This document shows positions 36,560 to 45,468 of a stretch of 64,000 nt of DNA, in pieces. This stretch comes from JAKPUX01 sp035353815 (GTDB lineage: Bacteria > Zhuqueibacterota > Zhuqueibacteria > Residuimicrobiales > Residuimicrobiaceae): assembly GCA_035353815.1 (NCBI GenBank), contig DAOQAG010000004.1:1-64000 (forward strand). The letters are read 5' to 3'. Each line of letters begins with the position of its first letter. Within the stretch, counting starts at the first letter, position 1. A program made the translations under genes and the position numbers. Below the pieces are notes generated by a model, which worked only from the letters and a program-made list of their open reading frames with translations, was not told where the DNA came from and searched no databases.

Positions 36560-37258
36560 GTGGAAATACATATCGTCGCTGCCTTTCCGGGTCTGCTCGA
36601 AAGCCCGCTGGGTGACAGCATTCTCAAACGGGCGCAGGCCAGGGATCTGGTGCACTTTTATTTTCATGATATCCGCGCCTTCGCAACCGACAAACATCAG
36701 CAGATCGATGATTATGGCTTCGGCGGCGGACCGGGGATGATTCTCAAACCCGAGCCTCTTTTCCGCTGCCTGGAGCATGTATATACGACCTACGCGCTCG
36801 ATGGTGTGCCCGTAACCCTGATGTCGGCAGCCGGAGAGCTTTTTACCCAGAAGCAGGCCATGATATTTTCCCTGCGGGAAAAAATGGTGCTGCTGTGCGG
36901 GCATTACAAGGGCATTGACGAACGCGTCATCCAGAGCTGGGTCACCGAGGAGATCTCCATCGGGGACTATGTGCTCACCGGAGGCGAAATCGCGGCCATG
37001 GTGATCATCGATGCGGTGGTTCGCCTCCTGCCCGGGGCGATCAGCGACATCGACTCGGCCGAAACCGATTCGTTCCAGTCCGGACTGCTCGACCACCCGC
37101 ATTACACGCGTCCGCAGAATTTTCAGGGCATGGAGGTGCCGCCGGTGCTGCTCTCCGGCAACCATGCCGAGATTGCCAAATGGCGCCTGCAACATGCTCT
37201 GGATCGTACCCTCCGGCTGCGGCCGGATCTTTTTGAAAAGTATAATCAGCAGGATTGA
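36560..37258 (+). CDS. trmD: tRNA (guanine37-N1)-methyltransferase
   Basis: 232 residues. TrmD methylates G37 of tRNAs reading CNN codons using SAM. The trefoil-knot SAM site SIGDYVLTGGE, plus DDYGFGGGPGM, LLCGHYKGIDERV and HYTRPQNFQGMEVPPVLLSG, are diagnostic. The start is GTG at 36560, five bases after GGAG; the frame extends upstream into rimM without homology. It follows rimM by ten bases. Confidence 0.96.
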   Translation: MEIHIVAAFPGLLESPLGDSILKRAQARDLVHFYFHDIRAFATDKHQQIDDYGFGGGPGMILKPEPLFRCLEHVYTTYALDGVPVTLMSAAGELFTQKQAMIFSLREKMVLLCGHYKGIDERVIQSWVTEEISIGDYVLTGGEIAAMVIIDAVVRLLPGAISDIDSAETDSFQSGLLDHPHYTRPQNFQGMEVPPVLLSGNHAEIAKWRLQHALDRTLRLRPDLFEKYNQQD

Positions 37259-37291
37259 AAAAATAACCCTCGTCGTGAGGAGGATGTCATC

Positions 37292-37639
37292 ATGAACAAA
37301 TTGGATCTTGTGGCTGCTTCGCAGATGAAGACCGATATTCCCGCTTTTCATCCGGGAGACACGGTCAATGTGCATGTCAAGGTTATCGAAGGCGATAAGG
37401 AGCGCATCCAGGTTTTCCAGGGTGTCGTGATCAATCGCAAGGGCGCCGGGATCAACGCCACCTTTACGGTGCGCAAGATCTCGGAGGGCATCGGCGTGGA
37501 GCGTATCTTCCCGCTGCATTCGCCCAACATCGCCAAGATCGAGAATATCCGCGAAGGCAAGGTGCGCCGCGCCAAGCTTTATTATCTGCGCAGTCTGCGC
37601 GGCAAAGCCGCCCGCATTGGCGAAAAGCGCTCCCAATAG
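37292..37639 (+). CDS. rplS: 50S ribosomal protein L19
   Basis: 115 residues, normal length. IPAFHPGDTVNVHVKVIEG, RIQVFQGVVINRKG, SEGIGVERIFPLHSPNIAKI and RAKLYYLRSLRGKAARIGEK are all canonical. L19 sits at the 30S-50S interface. GAGGAGG lies eight bases before ATG. Last gene of the ffh-rplS run, followed by a terminator. Confidence 0.98.
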   Translation: MNKLDLVAASQMKTDIPAFHPGDTVNVHVKVIEGDKERIQVFQGVVINRKGAGINATFTVRKISEGIGVERIFPLHSPNIAKIENIREGKVRRAKLYYLRSLRGKAARIGEKRSQ

Positions 37640-37657
37640 CCGCACCCTTTTCCCTTG

Positions 37658-37693
37658 AGACCGCTCTTCTTTGCAAAGGGCGGTCTTTTTTTT
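37658..37693 (+). terminator. Intrinsic terminator after rplS
   Basis: AGACCGC / GCGGTCT stem with a loop of about 15 bases that can pair further, followed by eight T. Confidence 0.85.
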
Positions 37694-37904
37694 ATGCTTC
37701 CCACACCGGCCGCCCGCCGGGTGACACGCCCCGGGATCATCCCTGACCTGCCCCCATCACCGTCCCACCCGGGATCGCTCCGCTTCCGGCCGGCCTGTCG
37801 CCCTGTGCGTCCAAATAATCCTTGACCGGACTGCCGAAAATCACTAATTTTTGCTCTGCTGCCGCCAGCCGGCTGCCTGTCTCTCAGATAAAAGGAGTCC
37901 TCCC

Positions 37905-39578
37905 ATGGTTACGTTGCAAAGGCGTACCCTGCTCGAGCTGTTCCGCTCTTCTGTGGCCCGCTTCTCGGGTGATGTGGCCCTGGCCTTCGTCAATGAAGAA
38001 CCCTTTCTCTTCACCCAGGTCGGCCATCACGTCGACAAGATCATGGCCGCCCTGCGGCAGCGGGGGATCGGGCCCGGAGACCGGATCGCTCTGCTCGGCG
38101 AGAACTCACCGCGCTGGTGCATGACCTATCTGGCCGTGACCGGCATGGGGGCGGTCATCGTGCCGATTCTGAACGATTTTCATAAATCCGATATTCATCA
38201 TATCATCCGCAGTGCCGGGGCAAAGGGGCTGTTCATCTCCAGCAAACTCGTGCACAAGGTCGCCGAACTGAACATGCGTTCGTTCGATCTGGTGGTTTCC
38301 CTCGATGATCAGGTGCTGGAATTCCAGAACGGGGCGTGCGAAAGGTTCAGCGACCTCGTCGCCGGCAAGGAGCCGCTGCGTAAGAAAAAGGCGTCGCGGC
38401 ACTTCGTCGAACCGCAAGAGGAGGATCTCGCTGAAATCCTCTATACCTCCGGCACCATGGGGCACTCCAAAGGCGTGATGCTCACCCACAGGAATATCGT
38501 CGCCAATGCCTTGTCCGCCCTGGAGGCGATCCAGATCGACCATACCGATTGCCTGCTCTCCATCCTCCCGCTCTCGCACGCCTACCAGTGCACCTGCGGA
38601 TTCATCGCGCCATTTGCCCTCGGCGCCAAGGTCTACTTTTTCAAGGGGCTGCCGACCGCGGCGACGCTGCTGCCGGCCATCCAGGCGGTGCAGCCGACCA
38701 TCATTCTTTCGGTGCCCCTGATCATGGACAAGATATACAAAAAGAAAGTCCTGGGCGAGATCAATTCCCGCAAGCTCTCCAAAACCCTCTACCGCCTCAC
38801 CCCGATGAAAAAGGTCGTTCACCACATCGCCGGCAAGCGCCTCACACAAGCCTTCGGCAGCCGCATGCGCCTGATGGTCTTCGGCGGCGCGGCCACCCCG
38901 CCGGATCTCGAGGCGTTTCTCATGGACGGCGGCTTTCCCTATACGACCGGCTATGGCCTCACCGAATGTGCCCCGCTGCTGACCGTCAATCCGGTCGGCC
39001 GGGTCAAGCTGCAGTCCGCCGGCAAGACGGTGCCGGGCGTGACCCTGCGCATCCTGGATCCCGATCCGCGCACCGGAATCGGCGAGATCATCGCCCGCGG
39101 CCCCAACATCATGAAGGGGTATTATCATAACGAGGAAGCCACCCGCGCCGCCTTCACCGACGAGGGCTGGCTGATCACCGGTGACCGCGGTGTCATCGAT
39201 GCGGAGGGCTATCTTTATATCAAGGGACGCTCGCGCAATATCATCGTCGGGCCGAGCGGAGAGAACATCTACCCCGAGGAGATCGAATATCACCTCTCCG
39301 AATCGCCCTTCGTGCTCGAATCGCTGGTGTATGAGCAGGCCGGACACATCGTGGCCCGCATTCATCTCGATATGGATGCGATGGAGGAGGCCTATCACCT
39401 GTCCAGACTGGATGGCTCGGAGGCGGTCCGGCTGGTGGCGCAGAAGCTGGAAGCGATTCGCGCAGAGGTCAATGCCGAGCTGGCCTCCTACGCGCGCATC
39501 CACCGGGTCATCGAGCAGCCGGAGGAGTTCGAGAAGACGCCGACGAAAAAGATCAAGCGCTATCTCTATACCAACTAG
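37905..39578 (+). CDS. Long-chain acyl-CoA synthetase / AMP-binding ligase
   Basis: 557 residues. It activates fatty acids as acyl-AMP and transfers them to CoA. Marks: ILYTSGTMGHSKGVMLTHRN (P-loop), the GYGLTE segment, GDRGVIDAEGYLYIKGRSRN, and the C-terminal Lys in TPTKKIKRYL. The YTSGT motif and gate region fit FadD/long-chain members. AGGAG lies seven bases before the chosen ATG; the frame is open 54 bases further upstream. It is monocistronic between two terminators. The acyl chain preference cannot be read from the sequence. Confidence 0.9.
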   Translation: MVTLQRRTLLELFRSSVARFSGDVALAFVNEEPFLFTQVGHHVDKIMAALRQRGIGPGDRIALLGENSPRWCMTYLAVTGMGAVIVPILNDFHKSDIHHIIRSAGAKGLFISSKLVHKVAELNMRSFDLVVSLDDQVLEFQNGACERFSDLVAGKEPLRKKKASRHFVEPQEEDLAEILYTSGTMGHSKGVMLTHRNIVANALSALEAIQIDHTDCLLSILPLSHAYQCTCGFIAPFALGAKVYFFKGLPTAATLLPAIQAVQPTIILSVPLIMDKIYKKKVLGEINSRKLSKTLYRLTPMKKVVHHIAGKRLTQAFGSRMRLMVFGGAATPPDLEAFLMDGGFPYTTGYGLTECAPLLTVNPVGRVKLQSAGKTVPGVTLRILDPDPRTGIGEIIARGPNIMKGYYHNEEATRAAFTDEGWLITGDRGVIDAEGYLYIKGRSRNIIVGPSGENIYPEEIEYHLSESPFVLESLVYEQAGHIVARIHLDMDAMEEAYHLSRLDGSEAVRLVAQKLEAIRAEVNAELASYARIHRVIEQPEEFEKTPTKKIKRYLYTN

Positions 39579-39616
39579 CCGATGATGTGCGACCAGCCGC
39601 AATGGAGTACATAAGC

Positions 39617-39657
39617 GGGCAAAAAAAAAGTGCGATATTCATCGCACTTTTTTTTTA
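39617..39657. terminator. Bidirectional terminator
   Basis: AAAAAAAGTGCGAT, loop ATTC, then ATCGCACTTTTTTT. It serves the acyl-CoA synthetase gene and the convergent zinc-ribbon gene. Confidence 0.9.
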
Positions 39658-39677
39658 TATGTCAGTCGCCAGAGGGG

Positions 39678-40112
39678 CTACTTGTGGTTCTGCACCATAT
39701 TCTTGATTCCGCCTTCAAATACAACCGAGATCTTGCTGGGATCGAGGATTTTGACCACCACACCGAGGCCGAACTTGCTGTGCTGAATGACATCATTTTC
39801 GGCATAACCCTGGGACATGGAGTAAGCGACCGCCTTTTCCGGATCGGCCGCTGTGAGCAGCTTGTTCCATTTCCTGGTCTCTCTGGCTTCCGGCGTCAGT
39901 TTGGGTTTCTTCGCTTTGACCACCTTGCCCGTCTTTTTGAGCGCTTTGGATTCTGGCGATTTAAAGCGATGCAGACTCTGGCAGACCTTGCACATCACTC
40001 GGACCATGTCCTGACTTTTGATCGCGACAACGACATGCACGGTGGCCGCTTTGCACTTGTTGCACAGAGCCTCGACCTCGATGCCGATCTCCATCTTTTT
40101 TTTACTGAGCAT
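39678..40112 (-). CDS. Zinc-ribbon protein with C-terminal Tudor/CarD-like segment
   Basis: 144 residues. Two Cys pairs (CNKC near 17-20 and CKVC near 41-44) form a likely zinc ribbon. A Lys-rich linker follows, and the end (YAENDVIQHSKFGLGVVVKI then LDPSKISVVFEGG) matches the small SH3/Tudor-like barrel at the C-terminus of UvrD/PcrA and in CarD-type RNA-polymerase-binding proteins. A nucleic-acid or RNA-polymerase partner is inferred. AAAGGAC precedes the ATG. It is monocistronic. Confidence 0.7.
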   Translation of the reverse strand: MLSKKKMEIGIEVEALCNKCKAATVHVVVAIKSQDMVRVMCKVCQSLHRFKSPESKALKKTGKVVKAKKPKLTPEARETRKWNKLLTAADPEKAVAYSMSQGYAENDVIQHSKFGLGVVVKILDPSKISVVFEGGIKNMVQNHK

Positions 40113-40207
40113 GGTTTGTCCTTTTATGGGATCCTGTATTTTCGGCCATAAAGTAGGAATAATTTATGAAATAATCAAGGAATTACTTGGGCGGGGATGC
40201 TGCTCCT

Positions 40208-40245
40208 AAAAAAGCAGCGGCCCGCCATGCTGCAGCGGGCCACGA
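40208..40245 (-). terminator. Intrinsic terminator after the coiled-coil membrane protein
   Basis: On the minus strand GGCCCGC / GCGGGCC with a nine-base loop, then GCTGC and six T. Confidence 0.7.
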
Positions 40246-40276
40246 GGTTGCTTTACGACCAAATTTGTTGAGCGGA

Positions 40277-41392
40277 TCAGGGCCTCTGGGGCTGCTGATA
40301 GCTCGAGGGCGGGCTCTTCTTGCGGTTGCCGGCGCTCAGCCTGTAGAGGCCGATCAGCAGCAGCAGCACAGCCAGGCCGCCGAGGATATAGATCATCGTC
40401 CAGTTCGTCCGTTTCGGCACCTCGATCGGAACGGCCTTGATCGCCGCTTCATAGCTGGCCAGCAGCGCCGTCTGGTCGGGCGCAACATTGTTCTTGGCAA
40501 AGATGCGGTTGTAATTGCGGATACGGTCATAATCCTTCAGCAGCTCCTTGTAGCCCGCCGAATCGGTGATCGCAATCCCCTTGACGCGGCGGATCTCGGA
40601 CTCGATCACCCCGCGAAAGACATCATCGACCTGGTTCTCGGAGAGGGCGACCCGGATCGGCTCCATCTCGGGGCTCGCTTCGCCGGCCAGCATCTCCGAA
40701 ATGGTGTTGATGTAGGAGAGCCGCTCGGCATTGAGCTTGGCCATGTCCGACTTGATCTTTTCAATCTCCTGCTTCGAGGCCACCGCCGACTTTTGCACCT
40801 TGGCCAGCCGCGCCTCGGCCATGCGGAAACGATTGTCCACCGCCGCAAGTGAATCGGTGAGGGTGCCCACCATCTGCGAGAACTTGCCCGCCAGCTTTTC
40901 CATGATGCCCGTGGAGGCCAGCTTTTCGATGCGCGTCAGCACCGGCGCCTTGAGCAGAGCAGCCCGATACTCCGGGGCCAGCTCGCGTGAGGCGAGGATC
41001 TCATCGCGCTTGCGCTGCAGCTCGTCGCTGGCATCCCGCGCCTGGCTGTAATAGTTGTTGACCGCTTCCTGCGACAGGCCCAGATCGGGAAAGGTGACGC
41101 CGCTTTGCGAGGTGTCGTAGAGTTCATCCAGGGCGAGGAGGATCGCCGCCATATTCTGGCCGTTGAGCTCCACTTCGGGCAGGAGCCGCTTCATAAAGAC
41201 CCCGTTCGGATCGAGCCGGGAGTCCTGGCTGATCTCCGCCTTGGCGGCCGCGACCTTGTCCAGACAGGTCTGATAATCCGCCGATTTCAGCGCCTCTTTG
41301 GCCTGCTCATAGAGATCCTGGATATCCTGGGCTTGCACCAGCGGGGCCAGCAGGACCAGGAAAAGCATCACCCATCTATTTGCACTCTTCAT
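40277..41392 (-). CDS. Exported coiled-coil protein with C-terminal membrane anchor
   Basis: 371 residues: signal peptide (1-21, VQA|QD), a TPR-like helical pair (IQDLYEQAKEALKSADYQTC), long heptad-rich helices (about 120-250) and one transmembrane helix near the end (WTMIYILGGLAVLLLLIGLY) followed by a basic, Pro/Gln-rich tail. Its C-terminus would lie in the cytoplasm and the coiled coil in the periplasm. No family is recognised. It overlaps the upstream lipoprotein gene by 17 bases, so the two are translated together and may interact. Confidence 0.7.
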   Translation of the reverse strand: MKSANRWVMLFLVLLAPLVQAQDIQDLYEQAKEALKSADYQTCLDKVAAAKAEISQDSRLDPNGVFMKRLLPEVELNGQNMAAILLALDELYDTSQSGVTFPDLGLSQEAVNNYYSQARDASDELQRKRDEILASRELAPEYRAALLKAPVLTRIEKLASTGIMEKLAGKFSQMVGTLTDSLAAVDNRFRMAEARLAKVQKSAVASKQEIEKIKSDMAKLNAERLSYINTISEMLAGEASPEMEPIRVALSENQVDDVFRGVIESEIRRVKGIAITDSAGYKELLKDYDRIRNYNRIFAKNNVAPDQTALLASYEAAIKAVPIEVPKRTNWTMIYILGGLAVLLLLIGLYRLSAGNRKKSPPSSYQQPQRP

Positions 41393-41837
41393 TCAAACCA
41401 CCTTTCTTATTGATAAATATTTCTTTGCCATTGAAGCGGAAGCGGACGCAGGTTTTTTCATCGTCGCCGTAGCGCGCCAGGCTGATATTCTTCAGGGCAT
41501 CGGTCTTGTCTTCGGGGGTGACATCGATCGCCTTGTACTTGCCCGAGGTGCCGTCGTCGGCCGGCTGGATCACCCAGAGATTTTTAAAATCCTCGGCGCA
41601 GAGATAATAGCGGCCGTAATTCTGGATCACCTTTACCGAGGTGACCGTGGCGTTTTCCTTTTTAAGGATCGGACTGAGGAAAAGGACGCCGTTGAATTTG
41701 TCACCATCGCCCAGGAAAACCGAGCTGTCGGCGTCGACCTTGAGGTTCATGGCCACCGAGTATTGATCGAACCGGACGAGCTGTTTGCTGCAGCCGGCCA
41801 TGGCGATCAGGGCGATGAGTATGAGCGCTTTTTTCAT
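41376..41837 (-). CDS. Small lipoprotein, partner of the coiled-coil protein
   Basis: 153 residues with a clear lipobox (LIAMAG|C). The mature part is mostly beta strands (FDQYSVAMNLKVDADSSVFL, KVIQNYGRYYLCAEDFKNLW, TCVRFRFNGKEIFINKKGGL). Two further Cys (in YLCAED and KTCVRF) could form a disulphide. No family is recognised. It shares a transcript with the downstream coiled-coil gene. Confidence 0.7.
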   Translation of the reverse strand: MKKALILIALIAMAGCSKQLVRFDQYSVAMNLKVDADSSVFLGDGDKFNGVLFLSPILKKENATVTSVKVIQNYGRYYLCAEDFKNLWVIQPADDGTSGKYKAIDVTPEDKTDALKNISLARYGDDEKTCVRFRFNGKEIFINKKGGLNEECK

Positions 41838-42136
41838 TGTTCCTCCGTTGTTGGATTATGTAAAGGGAATCTTGCCGGACCAGGAGATGTGCGCAGGCAG
41901 GTTGAGGAGGGTGGGGCTGGTCACCGGAAAACCCCACGCTATTCCTATTACTAAATATACGACAAATCGGGAGATTCGCAAGGAATTGTTGCGGCGCCGC
42001 GGCGGAAATGTCCAATTATTTGACAGCGGTCACGGGACAGAGGGCCGTAACGGCCAACGGCGCCGCGTTCAGCGGCGCCGTTGGTAGCGATTACGAAAAT
42101 GTAATACAAAGTGGGAACAGGGTGAGGCGCCGGGAC
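41838..42136. other. Intergenic region with a GC-rich perfect hairpin
   Basis: About 300 bases between the second DUF4097 gene and the lipoprotein gene, both on the minus strand. It has an AT-rich part (41938-41972) likely holding the lipoprotein promoter, and the hairpin at 42054-42084. No ORF is supported. Confidence 0.5.
42054..42084. other. Perfect 13-bp hairpin without T tract
   Basis: CCAACGGCGCCGC, loop GTTCA, GCGGCGCCGTTGG. It lies 53-83 bases after the end of the DUF4097 operon. It may end or protect the transcript even without a U run. Confidence 0.6.
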
Positions 42137-43138
42137 CTAGAGCGCCGCCTTGCTGATGGTGATATTACCACCGGAGGTGCGCAGGTAGAGCTCGGGTCCG
42201 CCGCCATTGATCTGGCCATGCATGGCGGAGCGGCCCATCTCGCCCTTGACCAGCACATCCACTTCACTGCGCACGCGCCCGCCGCTCGTGCTGGCATTGA
42301 GGTCGACCTTGAGGCCCGGCGCCAGGCTCACATTGACGCTGCCGCCCGAGGTGCTGAGCCGGCAGGGCCCCGCGGGTTGCCGGGTGATATGGGCGGAGAT
42401 GCTGCCGCCGGAGGTTGAGGCATCGATCTCGCCGCCGACCTCCTCCACCGTGATGCCGCCGCCGGAGGTGGCTGCCTGCACCCGGCCCTTGGCCGCTTCG
42501 ATGTGGATCGAGCCGCCGGAAGTGGTGGCCTGGACGTCACCGTCCACGCGCCCGATGGTGATGCCGCCGCCCGAAGTGGCCACATCGGCCTTGCCCTTGC
42601 AGCTCTCCAGGGTGATGCTGCCGCCGGAGGTGTTACCCCGGACCGGTCCGATGATCTTGCCGAAGTTCAGACCGCCGCCGGAAGTCTTGGAGATCGCTTC
42701 GCCTTCGATATCCTCGACGGAAATGGAGCCGCCGGCGGTCTTGAGGTTGACATTGAAGACGCGGGGAACCGCGACGGTGAAGCGCAGCTTGAGGCGACGG
42801 TTGCCCCAGTTGAAAATGCGTTCATGGTCATAGCGGGCGGTGACGCGCACCTCGTTGCCCGTGGTGGCAAAGTCGAGATGGAGATCCTTGAGGATCGTAT
42901 CGGCCGCTTTTTCGGTTGGAGCATCCATGGTCTGGAGCAGGGTGATCTCGACCTTGTCTCCCGCTGCGCCGGTCACCTGAATGGAGCCGAGATCCGTATC
43001 GATATAGAGCCAGCCGCCGGGAGTTACGGGGAAGCTTTTTGCAACCGTGCGTTCGATATCAGCCAGGGCCGGGCCGACCATCGCGGCGCCGGCGAGAATC
43101 AGCAGGGCCGCCAAGAGTTGCATTCCTTTATGGTTCAT
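42137..43138 (-). CDS. DUF4097-family exported beta-helix protein (second copy)
   Basis: 333 residues with a signal peptide (1-26, ALA|DI). After an N-terminal sandwich (LYIDTDLGSIQVTGAAGDKV) come about eight beta-solenoid turns marked by SGG or AGG (TAGGSISV, TSGGSITL, TSGGGITI, TSGGSIHI, TSGGNITI), typical of DUF4097. Such proteins often follow sigma/anti-sigma pairs; their biochemical role is not known. GAGGAGG lies just before the chosen ATG; the preceding gene ends ten bases upstream. Compared with the first copy, the repeats favour SGGS/SGGG rather than SGGD. Confidence 0.82.
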   Translation of the reverse strand: MNHKGMQLLAALLILAGAAMVGPALADIERTVAKSFPVTPGGWLYIDTDLGSIQVTGAAGDKVEITLLQTMDAPTEKAADTILKDLHLDFATTGNEVRVTARYDHERIFNWGNRRLKLRFTVAVPRVFNVNLKTAGGSISVEDIEGEAISKTSGGGLNFGKIIGPVRGNTSGGSITLESCKGKADVATSGGGITIGRVDGDVQATTSGGSIHIEAAKGRVQAATSGGGITVEEVGGEIDASTSGGSISAHITRQPAGPCRLSTSGGSVNVSLAPGLKVDLNASTSGGRVRSEVDVLVKGEMGRSAMHGQINGGGPELYLRTSGGNITISKAAL

Positions 43139-43148
43139 CTCTCCTCCT

Positions 43149-44402
43149 CTATTTGCCTTTGGTGATGGTGATATCGCCGCCCGTCGTCTTGAGCTGGATG
43201 AGGTCGCCGCCTCCATTAATCTCTCCTTTACTACGCAGAATCCGGCCGCCGGTTTCATCGGGTGCGATTTTGGTGAGCGGGAAGTCGCTGTAGATGTCGT
43301 TGCGTTCATCCGGATCGGCGCGACGCTGCAGCCGGATCTCGGCCTCGATCGTCGCCGGCAAGCGGGCCGGCAGGGTGATGCTAATCTCCCCGCCCGTGGT
43401 TTCCACGGTCAGGGCATGGGGGACCGTGAAATCCTGCAGGGTCATGACGACCGAGATATCGCCGCCCATGCTGCGCACCTCCGCGGCGGCGCGCAGATCG
43501 CGCACATCGATGTCGCCGCCGCTGGTCATCGCGCGCAGGCTTTTCGTGATCTCTTCGCAGTCCACGTCGCCGCCGCTGGTGGCCATCTCAAGCTGGCCCT
43601 GGGAGGTATGCACCATCAGGTCGCCTCCCGAGGTTTGCAGCGATCCCTGCGCGCCGCTGAAACGGGTGAGGCTGATGTCTCCGCCGGAAGTGGCCGCGGT
43701 CAAGGGGCCGGCAATGTCCTGCAGCACGATGTCGCCGCCGGAAGTGGTCAAGGCAAGGCGCTGGGTCGTCTTTTCCACGGCCACGTCCCCGCCGGAGGTG
43801 CTGAGATCGCCCTCGGCAAAAATGGCTTTGGCGATGATATCGCCGCCGGAGGTGGCGGCGGAGATCTTGCCGGAAATCGTCTCGAGACTCAGATCCCCGC
43901 CCGATGTTCTTGCCTCGATGGCGCCCGTGAGGGCGGAGAGCAGCAGATCACCCCCACTGGTGCCCAGGCGCACATTGCCCTCCACCTTGCTCACATCGAG
44001 GTCTCCGCCCGCCGTCTTGAGATCGAGATTGAATTTCTGCGGCAAAGTGATCTCGAAAGCATGCTCCTGCAGCCTGTTGCCGTCCAACTCGTTCCGGATC
44101 GTCAGAGTCGCGGCGTTCTGGCTGTACGAGGCGTTGAGCTTTTTGACGATCTCTTCGGCCTCCTCGCGCGTAAAGACTTTCATGGTGAACGTCTCAAGAA
44201 CCTGCACGCTGTTTTTGTCCCATGAGGTGACGCGGATGTCACCGCCGCTAATCTCCATGACGAGGTTGCCACCGGGCGCCATGGCAAACTCCCTGGTGAT
44301 CATGCTGGTGTAATGGCCCCGGCTGCCTTCGATGGTCTGCGCTCCGAGCGGCAGCGTGACGAGGAGGAGCAGCCCTGAGAGTATGCAATGGATCCGTTTC
44401 AT
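43149..44402 (-). CDS. DUF4097-family exported beta-helix protein (first copy)
   Basis: 417 residues, signal peptide 1-21 (PLGA|QT). The solenoid repeats carry SGGD at nearly every turn (TSGGDLLL, TSGGDLSL, TSGGDIIA, TSGGDVAV, TSGGDIVL and more, about ten), so one face would present a ladder of Asp. The C-terminal part has KGEINGGGDLIQLKTTGGDI. It begins one base after the anti-sigma stop, implying translational coupling. An envelope-stress effector or sensor role is inferred from the operon alone. Confidence 0.83.
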   Translation of the reverse strand: MKRIHCILSGLLLLVTLPLGAQTIEGSRGHYTSMITREFAMAPGGNLVMEISGGDIRVTSWDKNSVQVLETFTMKVFTREEAEEIVKKLNASYSQNAATLTIRNELDGNRLQEHAFEITLPQKFNLDLKTAGGDLDVSKVEGNVRLGTSGGDLLLSALTGAIEARTSGGDLSLETISGKISAATSGGDIIAKAIFAEGDLSTSGGDVAVEKTTQRLALTTSGGDIVLQDIAGPLTAATSGGDISLTRFSGAQGSLQTSGGDLMVHTSQGQLEMATSGGDVDCEEITKSLRAMTSGGDIDVRDLRAAAEVRSMGGDISVVMTLQDFTVPHALTVETTGGEISITLPARLPATIEAEIRLQRRADPDERNDIYSDFPLTKIAPDETGGRILRSKGEINGGGDLIQLKTTGGDITITKGK

Positions 44403-44403
44403 A

Positions 44404-45432
44404 TCAATTCTCCCGACTGAGTTCGGCCGAACGCACCGGTTCGGCGGCGATGGTTTGCTGCAGCGCTCTGGCCTTGACGCGCAGAGAGCTGCTGCTGTCT
44501 TTGGCGATGGTTTGTAAAAAGGGTTCGATCTCCCGGCCCCCGGCGTGAGAGGCGAGACCGTCGAAGGCCTCCATGCGCAGGGCCGGATTTTCATCGTGAA
44601 GGACGATCTGCAAAAGCATCTTTTTGATGGCCTCGCTGAGCGGCAGGGCGCGCAAGACGCGCACAGCCATAAGGCGCACCCCCTGATTCTGTTCCCTGGC
44701 GAGCAGATAGTTGATGGCCTGGAGGAGTTCGTCATCAAGGCTCTGCTGCTGCGCGGCGATCGCGCCGGCGGCCTTGACCGCGTGCAGGCGCAGCGCCGGA
44801 TTGTCGCTTTCGATCATCGCGCGGGCCAGCATCAGCTGCACCTGCGGCTGCGTCCCCGTGCCTTGCAGGCGGACGCCGTTGAGGGTGTTATACTCGATAT
44901 CGATTTGTCCGCTGACCGGATCATAACGCACGCGCTGGACGTTGAGCAGCTCCGGCTGCACGGTATGGCCGGCGGCGACCACCGGCTGGAACCCGGTCAG
45001 CAGCGCCTGGAGGGTGGGATCGGGCGCCTGCGGCCGGCCACCCAGCCGGCCGAGCAGAAATCCGAAGGCCACGAGCAGCATCGCCGCCAGGGCCAGATAG
45101 AGAGGATGCAACTGCAGCGGCAGATCCTGGCGGCGGCCGGAGCGCACCCGACTGGCGGTGCGGATCTGCAGAGCGGTCATCAGCTGCTCCTCGCGGGCGG
45201 TCGCAGCCGCAACCTCCTCCGCCGCAACGGCCGGCGTTGCGCTGCGGGCCATCGCGCCCGGCGCGCCGGGCTGTTCGGCCGCCAGCGCCGCGATCTCGCC
45301 GATCCGTTCCGCAGCGGCGCGGCAGGCGGGACAAGCCGCCAGATGGCGCTCGACTGCGAGGCGCTCTGCATCATCCAGCTCGTTGGCGTGGTAGAGCGTA
45401 ATGGCCAGCTGCATGTCAGGACAAGGTTTCAT
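44404..45432 (-). CDS. Membrane anti-sigma factor with zf-HC2 domain and HEAT-like repeats
   Basis: 342 residues. The N-terminal zinc-type anti-sigma domain has RHLAACPACR (HxxxCxxC). One transmembrane helix (LYLALAAMLLVAFGFLLGRL, about 112-131) puts the rest in the periplasm. From about 190 on, helical repeats resemble HEAT/armadillo units (NPALRLHAVKAAGAIAAQQQ, VRLMAVRVLRALPLSEAIKK, NPALRMEAFDGLASHAGGRE). It should hold the sigma factor until an envelope signal arrives. The periplasmic HEAT part is an uncommon sensor type. It starts 36 bases after the sigma gene. Confidence 0.87.
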   Translation of the reverse strand: MKPCPDMQLAITLYHANELDDAERLAVERHLAACPACRAAAERIGEIAALAAEQPGAPGAMARSATPAVAAEEVAAATAREEQLMTALQIRTASRVRSGRRQDLPLQLHPLYLALAAMLLVAFGFLLGRLGGRPQAPDPTLQALLTGFQPVVAAGHTVQPELLNVQRVRYDPVSGQIDIEYNTLNGVRLQGTGTQPQVQLMLARAMIESDNPALRLHAVKAAGAIAAQQQSLDDELLQAINYLLAREQNQGVRLMAVRVLRALPLSEAIKKMLLQIVLHDENPALRMEAFDGLASHAGGREIEPFLQTIAKDSSSSLRVKARALQQTIAAEPVRSAELSREN

Positions 45433-45468
45433 ACCATCGCTTTCCTGTACGGTTTGCCCCCCGGGCGG

